Below, piece by piece: positions 1 through 5,929 of a DNA stretch of 10,330 nucleotides. Location of the stretch: positions 1 to 10,330 of the forward strand of contig NZ_JBEXCV010000231.1 of assembly GCF_040605455.1 (NCBI RefSeq), in the 5' to 3' direction. The notes below the pieces were generated by a model. It was not told the origin of the DNA. It saw only the letters and a list, made by a program, of their open reading frames with translations, and did not search any database. Within the stretch, counting starts at the first letter, position 1. Every line of letters starts with the position of its first letter. This DNA comes from Embleya sp040605455 (GTDB lineage Bacteria; Actinomycetota; Actinomycetes; Streptomycetales; Streptomycetaceae). Both the position numbers and the translations under genes were made by a program.

Positions 1-1
1 C

Positions 2-76
2 CAACTCTTCAAGCTCCTCGAACGATCCGAGCAGCCGGCAGACGCCGGTGACCAGAAAACCCCTCAAGCGGCTTGA
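2..76 (+). CDS. Possible 3' end of an upstream gene (partial)
   Basis: A frame open from the left edge of the window ends at a TGA at 74-76. The visible tail (about 24 codons) begins QLFKLLERSEQ and ends TPQAA. The first half looks like an amphipathic helix and the last half like a polar disordered tail, and G/C is common at third positions. No family can be named from so little. The next gene starts 27 bases downstream on the same strand, so the two could be co-transcribed. The frame could also be open by chance, since 25 codons without a stop are common in such GC-rich DNA. Confidence 0.4.
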   Translation, partial: QLFKLLERSEQPADAGDQKTPQAA

Positions 77-103
77 CGAGATATAGCAGCCTCGGGGGGA
101 AGC

Positions 104-2170
104 GTGGGTGCAACTATCCGAGTGTGGTCACTCGTCCCCTCGGGCATGACCATGGCGCACCCGCACCCGACCCTGCACCCCGCCCGGCCCCTGGAACCAC
201 CGGAGTGGCCGCACTGCGGCCGTGATGCCACAGCAGCGGACCCGGTGGGGTGCCGTGGGGTCCACCTCTCCGGTCACACGGCCTGCCTCGCCCACCTGAC
301 CAGGGCCGAACGCGACGCCTACCTGACCGGTCTGGGCCCCGGCAGCCATATCGACCATCGCGGCACCACCTTCGCCGAACCCCTCCTCGCGGCGCTCCTC
401 GACGCTCTGCGTACTCCCACGGAGGCTCTCCGCCTCGGCTTCGCCAATTTCGGCTCGGCGGTCTTCGAGAGTGAAGCCAGGTTCGATGCGGCGGTCTTCG
501 ACAGAGGTGCCAGTTTCGAGCGGGCGGATTTCCTGGAGACTGCCGTGTTCCACTCGGCGTGCTTCAAGGGCAATGCCCGGTTCGAATCGGCGACCTTCGG
601 GGGCCGGGCCATGTTCGAGATGGCGGTCTTCGAGGAGTTGGCCCTGTTCGACTCGGTGACCTTCCAGCAAGAGGCCGGGTTCAGTCAGGCGACTTTCAAG
701 GACATCGCCACGTTCGAGACGGCGGCCTTCGAGGGCAACGCGGACTTCGAATACGCGGACTTCGAGGACGGCGCCAAGTTCTCCTCGGCGTCCTTCGAGC
801 GCCGCGCCCGGTTCAAGTCGGCGACCCTCGGGGAGATCGTCCGGTTCGATGAGGTGACCTTCAAGGAAAGAGCCGTCTTCGAGTCGGCGGTCTTCGGGTA
901 CATCGCCATTTTCGAATCTGCGATCTTCGCGGGTGAGGCGGACTTCCGGTCGGCTGCCGTCCAGCACCACGCCCTCTTCCACTCGGTGACCTTCCGAGGC
1001 GCTGCCAGGTTCGAGGCGGCCACCTTCGGGGGCGACCTCAGGTTCGACCGGGCGAGCTTCGAGCGGCCCGACCATCTGGGGCCGTTTGTGTGTGCCGGGC
1101 GGGTGGGGCTGTCCGGAGCGGTGTTCGGTGGGCCGGTCACTCTGTCGTTCGCCGCGCGCCGGGTGGAGTGCCGGCGTACTCACTGGACGTCGACGGCCGA
1201 GATACGTCTGCGCTACGCCACGACCGACTTCTCCCACTTGTTCGTCGTCTCCCCTCTGACCCTCGTCGCGGAGGCTGCTCCCTTCGCCCTGTCCGACGGA
1301 CGGACACTGGAGGAAGAGGCTTTCGCCGGCGCGCCCGACACCCGGGTGCGCCTGGTCTCGTTGCGCGGGGCGGACACGAGGCATCTGGTCCTGGCCGACA
1401 TCGATCTTTCCGGGTGCCTGTTCACCGGGGCGGTGCATCTGGACCGGATACGGCTGGAGGGCGTCTGCATCCTCGACACGGCCCCGCGCCGCCCACGCCG
1501 ATGGGGCCATGGTCCACGTTTCACCCCGCGCCGCACTCTGGCCGAGGAGCACCACTGGCGCGCGGGCCGGCCAGGGGCGGCGCGGGGCTGGAACCGGGCC
1601 GTGCTGCTCGGCGCCGGGCAAGTCGGCCCGGCACAACTGGAGCCGGTGTACCGGGCGCTGCGCAAGGCTCAGGAGGACGCCGGGAACCAGCCGTGGGCGG
1701 CGGACTTCGCCTACGGCGAGCGGGAGATGCGCCGCCACGACCGCACCGGCACCACTCGCGCCGAACGTGGACTGCTCCACGCGTACTGGCTGCTCTCCGG
1801 GTACGGGCTGCGTGCCTCCCGCGCCCTGGGCTGGCTCGCCGCCTCCATCGTCCTTACGGTGTTGCTGCTGATGTGGGCCGGGATTCCGCAGGACTCACCG
1901 AAGCAGGAGGCCGCCAGCCGCGTACCGGCCGGCGGGGGCACGGTCACTTTCGAGATCGGCGAGACCAGCCCCAGGAACCCCACCGGGGACCGGTTCACCG
2001 GCGAGCGTTTCGAGAAGTCCCTGGACGTCGCGCTCGGTGCTCTGGTGTTCCGCTCCTCGGGACAGCCCCTGACGACCGCCGGTGGCTATATCGAGCTGGC
2101 CTCAAGGGTGAGCCAGCCTCTCTTGCTGGGCCTGGCGGTCCTGGCCGTCCGCAACCGCGTCAGACGCTGA
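104..2170 (+). CDS. Pentapeptide-repeat membrane protein with N-terminal Cys/His cluster
   Basis: A 688-residue protein. Residues 38-64 carry a Cys/His cluster (C38, C50, H54, C61, H64) that could bind metal. Residues about 117-320 are a long run of phenylalanine-punctuated repeats in which a 5-residue and a 6-residue unit alternate (for example ESATF then GGRAMF), about 18 pairs, an 11-residue period. This fits the Pentapeptide_3-like branch of the pentapeptide-repeat fold, a right-handed beta-helix. A middle domain is followed by a conserved-looking stretch (YRALRKAQEDAG, then FAYGEREMRRHDR) and a membrane segment at about 575-595 (LGWLAASIVLTVLLLMWAGI). A second hydrophobic stretch lies near the C-terminus (PLLLGLAVLAV), which ends NRVRR. 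I recall this C-terminal arrangement from other actinobacterial pentapeptide proteins; its function is unknown. The GTG at 104 has the purine run GGGGGGA three bases upstream, which is rather close. GTG 122 and ATG 146 or 152 are alternative starts that keep all recognisable domains. Confidence 0.85.
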   Translation: MGATIRVWSLVPSGMTMAHPHPTLHPARPLEPPEWPHCGRDATAADPVGCRGVHLSGHTACLAHLTRAERDAYLTGLGPGSHIDHRGTTFAEPLLAALLDALRTPTEALRLGFANFGSAVFESEARFDAAVFDRGASFERADFLETAVFHSACFKGNARFESATFGGRAMFEMAVFEELALFDSVTFQQEAGFSQATFKDIATFETAAFEGNADFEYADFEDGAKFSSASFERRARFKSATLGEIVRFDEVTFKERAVFESAVFGYIAIFESAIFAGEADFRSAAVQHHALFHSVTFRGAARFEAATFGGDLRFDRASFERPDHLGPFVCAGRVGLSGAVFGGPVTLSFAARRVECRRTHWTSTAEIRLRYATTDFSHLFVVSPLTLVAEAAPFALSDGRTLEEEAFAGAPDTRVRLVSLRGADTRHLVLADIDLSGCLFTGAVHLDRIRLEGVCILDTAPRRPRRWGHGPRFTPRRTLAEEHHWRAGRPGAARGWNRAVLLGAGQVGPAQLEPVYRALRKAQEDAGNQPWAADFAYGEREMRRHDRTGTTRAERGLLHAYWLLSGYGLRASRALGWLAASIVLTVLLLMWAGIPQDSPKQEAASRVPAGGGTVTFEIGETSPRNPTGDRFTGERFEKSLDVALGALVFRSSGQPLTTAGGYIELASRVSQPLLLGLAVLAVRNRVRR

Positions 2171-2292
2171 CGGGCACAGCGCGCGCACCGCACCGCCGCG
2201 CCACGGCACGAACCGACCCCCGGGGCCTGGAGAAGCGAATGCCGCACGTCGAGGGCTCCAGCTCCAGTCAGGCGTTGTTCATCAGCGACAGC

Positions 2293-2313
2293 TCAAGCGA
2301 ACCGGCCACACAT
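2293..2313 (-). other. Six-codon frame MCGRFA-stop, resembling the start of an SRAP protein
   Basis: On the minus strand an ATG at 2313 reads M-C-G-R-F-A and then TGA. The N-terminus Met-Cys-Gly-Arg-(Tyr/Phe) is the hallmark of SRAP-domain (YedK/HMCES) proteins, where Cys2 becomes the catalytic nucleophile. After the stop I see no further SRAP motif in any frame, and there is no clear ribosome binding site. It is either a tiny relic of such a gene or chance. Confidence 0.12.
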
Positions 2314-2364
2314 GCGCAGTACCGGCGTGGTCGCCTCACCCGCCCACCTGGACGGCGGGGCCGT

Positions 2365-2386
2365 GTGCGGCGATCGATCACCGCAC
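2365..2386. repeat. 22-bp near-perfect palindrome
   Basis: The arms GTGCGG (2365-2370) and CCGCAC (2381-2386) are perfect complements. They enclose a core containing GATCGATC, itself palindromic, so the whole 22 bp is symmetric except for one mismatched pair. It could be a protein-binding site or a hairpin. It lies 195 bp downstream of the pentapeptide gene and just before two further inverted-repeat structures. Confidence 0.5.
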
Positions 2387-2401
2387 CCGTCCGGCACCGG
2401 T

Positions 2402-2430
2402 GTGTGGGGCCCGTTTCCGGTGCCCCACAC
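2402..2430. terminator. GC-rich hairpin, possible terminator
   Basis: GTGTGGGGC (2402-2410) pairs perfectly with GCCCCACAC (2422-2430) across an 11-base loop. There is no T-run, but actinomycete terminators often lack one. It lies about 230 bp downstream of the pentapeptide-repeat gene, so it could end that transcript. It could equally be part of the repeat structure that follows directly. Confidence 0.4.
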
Positions 2431-2528
2431 CGGTGGGCCCCACGCCGGTGGGCCCCACGCCGGTGGGCCCCACGCCGGTGGGCCCCACGCCGGTGGGCCC
2501 CACGCCGGTGGGCCCCACGCCGGTGGGT
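2431..2528. repeat. 15-bp tandem repeat, six perfect copies plus a partial one, self-complementary
   Basis: The unit CGGTGGGCCCCACGC is repeated six times without a mismatch (2431-2520) and followed by a partial copy (2521-2528). A degenerate half-unit precedes the array (2418-2430). Each unit holds GTGGG-C-CCCAC, and neighbouring units pair as CCCAC-GCCG-GTGGG, extendable to nine pairs with one mismatch, so a single strand could fold into a row of hairpins. The 15-bp length keeps reading frame, so several frames stay open through it and would encode monotonous pentapeptides (VGPTP, RRGAH, PAWGP). None of these has a convincing start, ribosome binding site or conserved flank, so I treat the array as non-coding. 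Confidence 0.9.
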
Positions 2529-2647
2529 CATCCTCCGCGCAGTGAGGTCCAGGCGACGCCGGCGGTGCTGGTGACGGAGACGGCGGCCAGGGCCAAGGTC
2601 GGGGAAACATACAGGTTCAGGCGTAGGTGTCGCCCGATGGTGAGGTC
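2528..2647 (-). pseudogene. 3' part of a short ORF interrupted by the IS3 element
   Basis: On the minus strand the codons from the IS3 junction to a TGA at 2528-2530 read LTIGRHLRLNLYVSPTLALA, then a hydrophobic stretch (AAVSVTSTAGVAW), and end SLRGG. Third positions are almost all G or C, which favours real coding. Excising the IS3 element with one GTC target copy joins this frame without a shift to 3807-3894 (...GGARAIVD). The product would be small, with a possible single membrane segment. I do not recognise the family. The upstream half has weaker codon bias, so the true start is uncertain; GTG at about 3876 is one option. Confidence 0.4.
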
Positions 2648-2715
2648 TGAGGTGCCATTGATCTTCCGGACAGGGACCCGCGTAGGGTTGTGAAGATCCG
2701 GAAAGAGAGACGACG

Positions 2716-3174
2716 TTGCCGCCAAGGTATTCACAGCAGTTCAAGGATGAGGCCGTCCGTATGGTGATCGACGGGCCTCGTCCGATCACCAGTGTCGCGG
2801 CTGAGTTTGGAATCCACGAGACGACGCTCGGGAATTGGGTCGGTAAGTACCGAAGGTCGCTGGAGAGCCCGCTTGCCGAAGCGGAAGAGCCCAGGACTGA
2901 TCGGGAAAGGATTCTGGAGCGAGAGTTGCGGAAACTCCGAGAAGAGAACATCTTCCTGAAAAAAGCCGCTTCTTTCTTGCCAGCGAGAATCGGTAAGCTC
3001 GAAATACGAGCTCATCGACGCGGAGAAAGCCCACCACCACGTCGTCGACATGTGCCGTTGGTTGAAGGTGTCGCGGTCCGGGTTTTACGAGTGGAACGGC
3101 CGCCCCGAATCGGCCGCCGCCACACGCCGCGGTCGCCTGAGAATGATTCGCGAGATATTCGCGGCCAATCATGA
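2716..3174 (+). pseudogene. IS3-family orfA (HTH protein), frameshifted near its end
   Basis: The start is probably TTG 2716 behind a purine-rich stretch (GAAAGAGAG). The N-terminus (YSQQFKDEAVRMV, then ITSVAAEFGIHETTLGNWV) is the HTH_Tnp_1-type DNA-binding domain. It is followed by a leucine-zipper-like helix (RILERELRKLREENIFLKKA). Family members continue ASFFA.E.R and stop. Here one base appears missing near 2979: restoring a C would give FFASENR and a TAA at 2994-2996. With the deletion the frame runs on to 3174 over orfB. The A6 run at 2959-2964 is a plausible site for the -1 frameshift that IS3 elements use to make OrfAB. Confidence 0.75.
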
Positions 3175-3649
3175 GACCTACGGGTACCGCCGAATTCACG
3201 CGGTCCTGGCGCGGTCGGGCGAATCGGTGTGTCCCGAGTCGGTACGGGGCCTGATGCGGGAGCTGGGCCTCGTACCGTGCCAGCCCCGGCCTTGGAGGGT
3301 CGTCACGACCCAGCCCGGGGGCGCCCACGAGCGCATACCCGACCTGGTCGGTCGCGACTTCACGGCCGACGCACCCGGCAGAAAACTCGTGGGTGATATC
3401 ACATACATATCGACCTGGGAGGGGTTCTTGTATGTGGCCACGGTCATCGATTGCTTCAGCAAGGCGGTGGTCGGATGGGCGACGGCCGACCATTTCAAGA
3501 CGTCGTTGATATCTTCGGCGCTCGATATGACCGCAGGAAATCTGAAGATGGAGGAAAACGCGGTCTTCCACTCGGATCGGGGCAGTAATCTTGAGTTCAA
3601 GGGGTCGTTGCAACACCGCTTCCTTGCAGTGAGCGTAGATGATCGTTGA
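3050..3649 (+). pseudogene. IS3-family orfB transposase, interrupted catalytic domain
   Basis: The frame is open from 2960; ATG 3050 is the first Met (the upstream codons read KYELIDAEKAHHHVVD, typical OrfB sequence). Recognisable are MCRWLKVSRSGFYEW, the YGYRRIH block, the first catalytic Asp in GDITYI (D116) and the second in HSDRGSN (D176). After HSDRGSN the family sequence is lost for about 100 bases and the frame stops at 3647-3649. Family sequence resumes in the same frame at about 3692-3738 (MRQSVGRTGVCWDNAMA). It breaks off just before the catalytic Glu (expected AES), and only about 40 bp remain before the right terminal repeat. Two of the three DDE residues are therefore visible, and the protein cannot be functional. 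Confidence 0.85.
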
Positions 3650-3691
3650 GGGCCTCGGCGGGGGTTCGCCAGGAAGATATCGATGTTGGAG
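3590..3691. other. Unexplained ~100-bp segment inside IS3 orfB
   Basis: In intact relatives only about 16 codons separate HSDRGSN from RQSVGRTG. Here there are about 100 bases with no match to that stretch, carrying a stop at 3647-3649. The reverse strand reads IDIFLANPRRGPQRSSTLTA in one frame, which looks somewhat protein-like but which I cannot assign. I find no terminal repeats or target duplication around the segment. It may be filler DNA from a repair event or a fragment of another element. Confidence 0.4.
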
Positions 3692-3806
3692 ATGCGGCAA
3701 TCGGTCGGGCGGACGGGTGTCTGCTGGGACAATGCGATGGCGCAATGCCGTTTAGCTATTATAGAAACATCACATTCGAGCTGTCCGGAAAATGCATAGC
3801 CCCTCA

Positions 3807-3894
3807 GTCAACGATCGCCCTGGCACCACCAGGCAGTCCGCATGCGGTGCTTGTCGGACTCCCCGACGGCACTCGGGCCGTGACCTCACCCCGC
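3807..3894 (-). pseudogene. Middle fragment of the ORF split by IS3 and IS701
   Basis: This short host stretch lies between the IS3 right end and the IS701 left end. On the minus strand it reads RGEVTARVPSGSPTSTACGL and continues GGARAIVD up to the IS3 junction, where the frame matches the piece at 2528-2647. Beyond the IS701 unit the same frame continues in the flank at 5930 (GRAWKAV). Codon bias is weaker here than in the 3' part, so it may be partly a leader region rather than coding sequence. Confidence 0.3.
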
Positions 3895-3898
3895 TTAA

Positions 3899-3923
3899 TA
3901 CTCCAACCGTAGATCTTGATCTT
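3899..3923 (+). repeat. Left terminal inverted repeat of the IS701 unit
   Basis: The repeat begins TACTCCAACCGTAGATC. It is the reverse complement of 5901-5925 except for two adjacent bases (TT here, GC there). TTAA sits immediately outside. The transposase stop codon lies at the inner edge of the repeat. Confidence 0.85.
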
Positions 3924-5242
3924 CATGGGGTCTGGGCTGTTTGTCGCAGGTAGTGGCCGTCGCGGGCGCGGGCTTGGTGGCGTCGTCGCCAGTCGGACCA
4001 CGAAAGCCGGTGGGTTGGGGCGTGGACGGGCTGGACAATCAGCGTGGTGAACAAATGCTGGATCTCGTTGCAGGTCAGCGGGATCAGCCCGTCCGGGGAG
4101 GGGTGACGGGTCTGTTCGTGTGCGGCGGTGATGGCGAGGAAGGCGTGCGCGAGCATCGCGAGGGTGACCCACCGGCGCCAGGACGTCCACCGCCTCACCT
4201 GGTGTTCGTCAAGTCCGGCCAGGCCCTTCCCGGACTGGAAGGTTTCCTCGACGGTCCATCGGCGTCCGGCGACGCGCACGAGGGTGGCCAGTGGAACGGC
4301 AGTGGGTGAGTAGCAGCGGTAGAAGGCGAGATCGCCAGTGCGGCGGTTGCGCCGGATCAGCAGTTGGTGGTGGCCGGGGCGGGTGTCGGTGATGTCGGCC
4401 ACGGCCCAGTCGTAGAAGCGCAGCCCCTTGGCTCCGGTGCCTGCGGAGCGTTGCTGCCAGGCCCGCTTGGGCAGCTTCTTGGCCAGGGCGTCGGCCCGGA
4501 GCTTCCCGGCGTGGGTGGGGATCTGGTGGTCGCAGGCGACGGCGAGGACGTAACCGGTCTGCCGGGCTTCGAGTGCGGCGCGCAGGTGCGGGTTGGCGCC
4601 GTAGACCTCGTCACCGGTGACCCAGGCGGCGCGGATACCGGCGTCCAGGGTGCGTGTGATGACCGTGGTGGCCAGGGCCGGCTTGGTGGCGAAGCCGATC
4701 TCGCCTGGGATCCCGGCTGCCTGGCAGCGTTCCGGGTCATCGATCCACGAGCGCGGGACGTACAGTTCCCGGTCGATGGCGGCATGTCCGGCCGGAGTTG
4801 AGTAGACGAGGTAGACGGCGACCTGCGAGTTTTCGATGCGGCCCGCGGTGCCGGTGTACTGGCGCTGCACGCCCACCGTGTGGGTGCCCTTCTTCAGATC
4901 GCCGGTCTCGTCGACGACCAATACGGCGTCCTGATCGCCGAGGTGTTCGACGACGTATCCGCGCAGGTCGTCGCGGACTGCCTCGGCATCCCACTTGGCC
5001 CGGGCCAGCAGGTGCTGCAGGCCATCCGGTGTGGCGTGTCCGGCATGTTCGGCGATCGTCCAGCAGTTTTTCCGTGGCAGGTTCGACAGCAGTCCCACGA
5101 CGAGGGACCGTGCGCGGCGTCGAGGTTCGACCCGCGCGAAGCGGCCTGCGATCCGGCCCATCAGGTCATCGAACATGTCCAGCCAGTGAGCGGGGTCTAG
5201 GCCATGGCTTGCGGCCTCCGCTTGATCTTCGTTGGTCCACAC
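3923..5242 (-). CDS. IS701-family transposase
   Basis: A 439-residue protein of normal length for the family. The N-terminal region (DDLMGRIAGRFARVEPRRRA) is typical of IS701 proteins and is followed by the RNase-H-like DDE core. Catalytic residues are readable: D111 in VVDETGDLKKG, D211 in VTGDEVYG and E332 in WTVEETFQSGKGLAGLDEHQ. The blocks HTVGVQRQYTGTAGRIENSQ and YVPRSW are also family hallmarks. It would cut and paste DNA bounded by its terminal repeats. The start is GTG 5242; I see no good ribosome binding site, and family members begin at about this point. No frameshift or missing residue is visible, so it may be active. It lies head-to-head with the SRPBCC gene, 133 bp apart. Confidence 0.92.
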   Translation of the reverse strand: MWTNEDQAEAASHGLDPAHWLDMFDDLMGRIAGRFARVEPRRRARSLVVGLLSNLPRKNCWTIAEHAGHATPDGLQHLLARAKWDAEAVRDDLRGYVVEHLGDQDAVLVVDETGDLKKGTHTVGVQRQYTGTAGRIENSQVAVYLVYSTPAGHAAIDRELYVPRSWIDDPERCQAAGIPGEIGFATKPALATTVITRTLDAGIRAAWVTGDEVYGANPHLRAALEARQTGYVLAVACDHQIPTHAGKLRADALAKKLPKRAWQQRSAGTGAKGLRFYDWAVADITDTRPGHHQLLIRRNRRTGDLAFYRCYSPTAVPLATLVRVAGRRWTVEETFQSGKGLAGLDEHQVRRWTSWRRWVTLAMLAHAFLAITAAHEQTRHPSPDGLIPLTCNEIQHLFTTLIVQPVHAPTHRLSWSDWRRRHQARARDGHYLRQTAQTP

Positions 5243-5266
5243 AGCACGCGATGATCATCGGTGGCC

Positions 5267-5325
5267 GTACCTGTCTTCACATCGCCCCTGACCAGCGAGA
5301 TCGCGGCCTATGGCTTGATTACTTA
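5267..5325. repeat. Inner, decayed copy of the IS701 right end
   Basis: This stretch aligns with 5872-5929 in the same orientation, at roughly three of every four bases. It includes 17 identical bases (ACCTGTCTTCACATCGC at 5269-5285 and 5874-5890). Its tip is diverged from the left end: about 18 of 29 positions match, against 27 of 29 for the outer copy. TTAG follows at 5323-5326. It lies 25 bp upstream of the transposase start, the usual position of an IS701 right end, so it is probably the original terminus. Confidence 0.75.
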
Positions 5326-5375
5326 GGATATGTTCGGTGGTCAATCTCGAGGCCTTCGGTTGGAGGAGGTTCGTG

Positions 5376-5834
5376 ATGGCGCACGATGGCGGGTTGAGGC
5401 TGCATCTGCAGCGTGTCCTCCGCGCACCGCGCTCGGTCGTATTCCGAGCCTTGACCGAACCGCAGGAACTGGCCAAGTGGTGGGGCCCTGACGGATTCGT
5501 CACCCCAAGTGTGGAAAGCGACCTTCGGCGAGGAGGTGGTTATCGGATCGCGATGCAGCCTCCGGAAGGCGATCTGTTCTACCTGGTGGGGGAATTCGTT
5601 GAGGTCGATCCTCCGGCACGCCTGTCCTACACCTTCCGGTGGGAGGATCCCGATCCCGAGGACCGGGAGACGGTGGTGACGCTGTCGCTTCGCGATATCG
5701 GCGGTACGTGGGCCGAGTTGGACTTCAGCCAGGGCAACTTCGCCACTGAGCGGCGCCAAGCTCTTCACGAGGAAGGCTGGACTCAGAGTCTCAACAAGCT
5801 GGAGGAGCTGATGTCGTCGGCTGCGTCGGCCTGA
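5376..5834 (+). CDS. SRPBCC (AHSA1-type) domain protein, passenger inside the IS701 unit
   Basis: A 152-residue protein. ATG 5376 is chosen because GGAGGAGG (5362-5369) lies at ideal spacing; GTG 5337 would add 13 residues without that support. The sequence has the AHSA1 branch pattern of the START/Bet v1-like fold: RVLRAPRSVVFRALTEPQEL, AKWWGPDGF, then a central LVGEFVEVDPPARLSYTFRW block, a strand with ETVVTLSL, and the C-terminal helix HEEGWTQSLNKLEELM. Such proteins bind hydrophobic ligands or act as stress or accessory proteins; no substrate can be predicted here. The gene faces away from the transposase and ends about 40 bp before the outer right end. It lies entirely within the outer terminal repeats, so it should move with the element. 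Confidence 0.85.
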   Translation: MAHDGGLRLHLQRVLRAPRSVVFRALTEPQELAKWWGPDGFVTPSVESDLRRGGGYRIAMQPPEGDLFYLVGEFVEVDPPARLSYTFRWEDPDPEDRETVVTLSLRDIGGTWAELDFSQGNFATERRQALHEEGWTQSLNKLEELMSSAASA

Positions 5835-5871
5835 GATCTTTACCGCAGGAGAGAAGGCCCTGCTGGTGGCT

Positions 5872-5929
5872 GCACCTGTCTTCACATCGCTCTGACCAGC
5901 AAGATCGCGATCTACGGTTGGAGTATTAA
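5872..5929. repeat. Outer right end of the IS701 unit
   Basis: This is a direct repeat of the inner right end (5267-5325). Its last 29 bases are the inverted copy of 3895-3923 with two mismatches. It therefore looks like the working right terminus, paired with the left end, while the inner copy has decayed. TTAA (5926-5929) closes it. Confidence 0.85.

Larger units (their letters stand above)
2171..2647. other. Intergenic region between the pentapeptide gene and the IS3 element
   Basis: Apart from the palindrome, hairpin and 15-bp tandem array listed separately, and the minus-strand end of a broken ORF at 2528-2647, I see no gene in this stretch. Long open frames cross it on both strands only because the array length is a multiple of three and stop codons are rare in such GC-rich DNA. 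Confidence 0.6.
2648..3806 (+). mobile_element. IS3-family insertion sequence, complete ends, defective inside
   Basis: The 26-bp terminal inverted repeats at 2648-2673 and 3781-3806 match at 21 of 26 positions. They begin TGAGG at the tip and share CTTCCGGACAG or TTTCCGGACAG inside. Both tips are flanked by GTC (2645-2647 and 3807-3809), the 3-bp target duplication typical of IS3 elements. The interior holds orfA (HTH) and orfB (integrase-type DDE), both damaged. At 1,159 bp it is somewhat short for the family. About 100 bp of unexplained sequence replaces part of the catalytic core, and most of the orfB C-terminus is missing. It could move only if a transposase is supplied in trans. Confidence 0.9.
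3899..5925. mobile_element. IS701-family unit carrying a passenger gene
   Basis: The left end at 3895-3923 and the outer right end at 5901-5929 are inverted copies over 29 bp with two mismatches. Their tips share TACTCCAACCGTAGATC or its complement. TTAA at both outer edges (3895-3898 and 5926-5929) is a plausible 4-bp target duplication and fits the YTAR preference I recall for IS701 elements; because TTAA is palindromic it could instead belong to the repeats. The unit is about 2.03 kb, against about 1.4 kb for a simple IS701. It holds the transposase (minus strand) and, divergently, a SRPBCC gene. A decayed second copy of the right end lies at 5267-5325, at the usual IS701 distance. Confidence 0.8.

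Noticed and set aside
128..1780. 550-codon minus-strand frame opposite the pentapeptide gene
   Set aside because: Its apparent repeats (EGRRLEPG type) simply mirror the pentapeptide repeats on the other strand; no start signal or known domain.
2293..2313. SRAP (YedK/HMCES) pseudogene based on MCGRFA
   Set aside because: Only six residues match and no later SRAP motif was found in any frame, so chance is the simpler explanation; kept as a very low-confidence feature only.
2431..2528. CRISPR array
   Set aside because: The 15-bp units are directly adjacent with no unique spacers, and there is no cas gene.
2268..2951. Frames encoding monotonous RRGAH, PAWGP or VGPTP pentapeptides across the 15-bp array
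   Set aside because: The array stays open in several frames because its unit is a multiple of three. None has a convincing ribosome binding site or flanking homology.
3646..3912. Small plus-strand ORF spanning the IS3 right end
   Set aside because: It crosses the terminal repeat and host junction, and its codons coincide with transposase remains in another frame.
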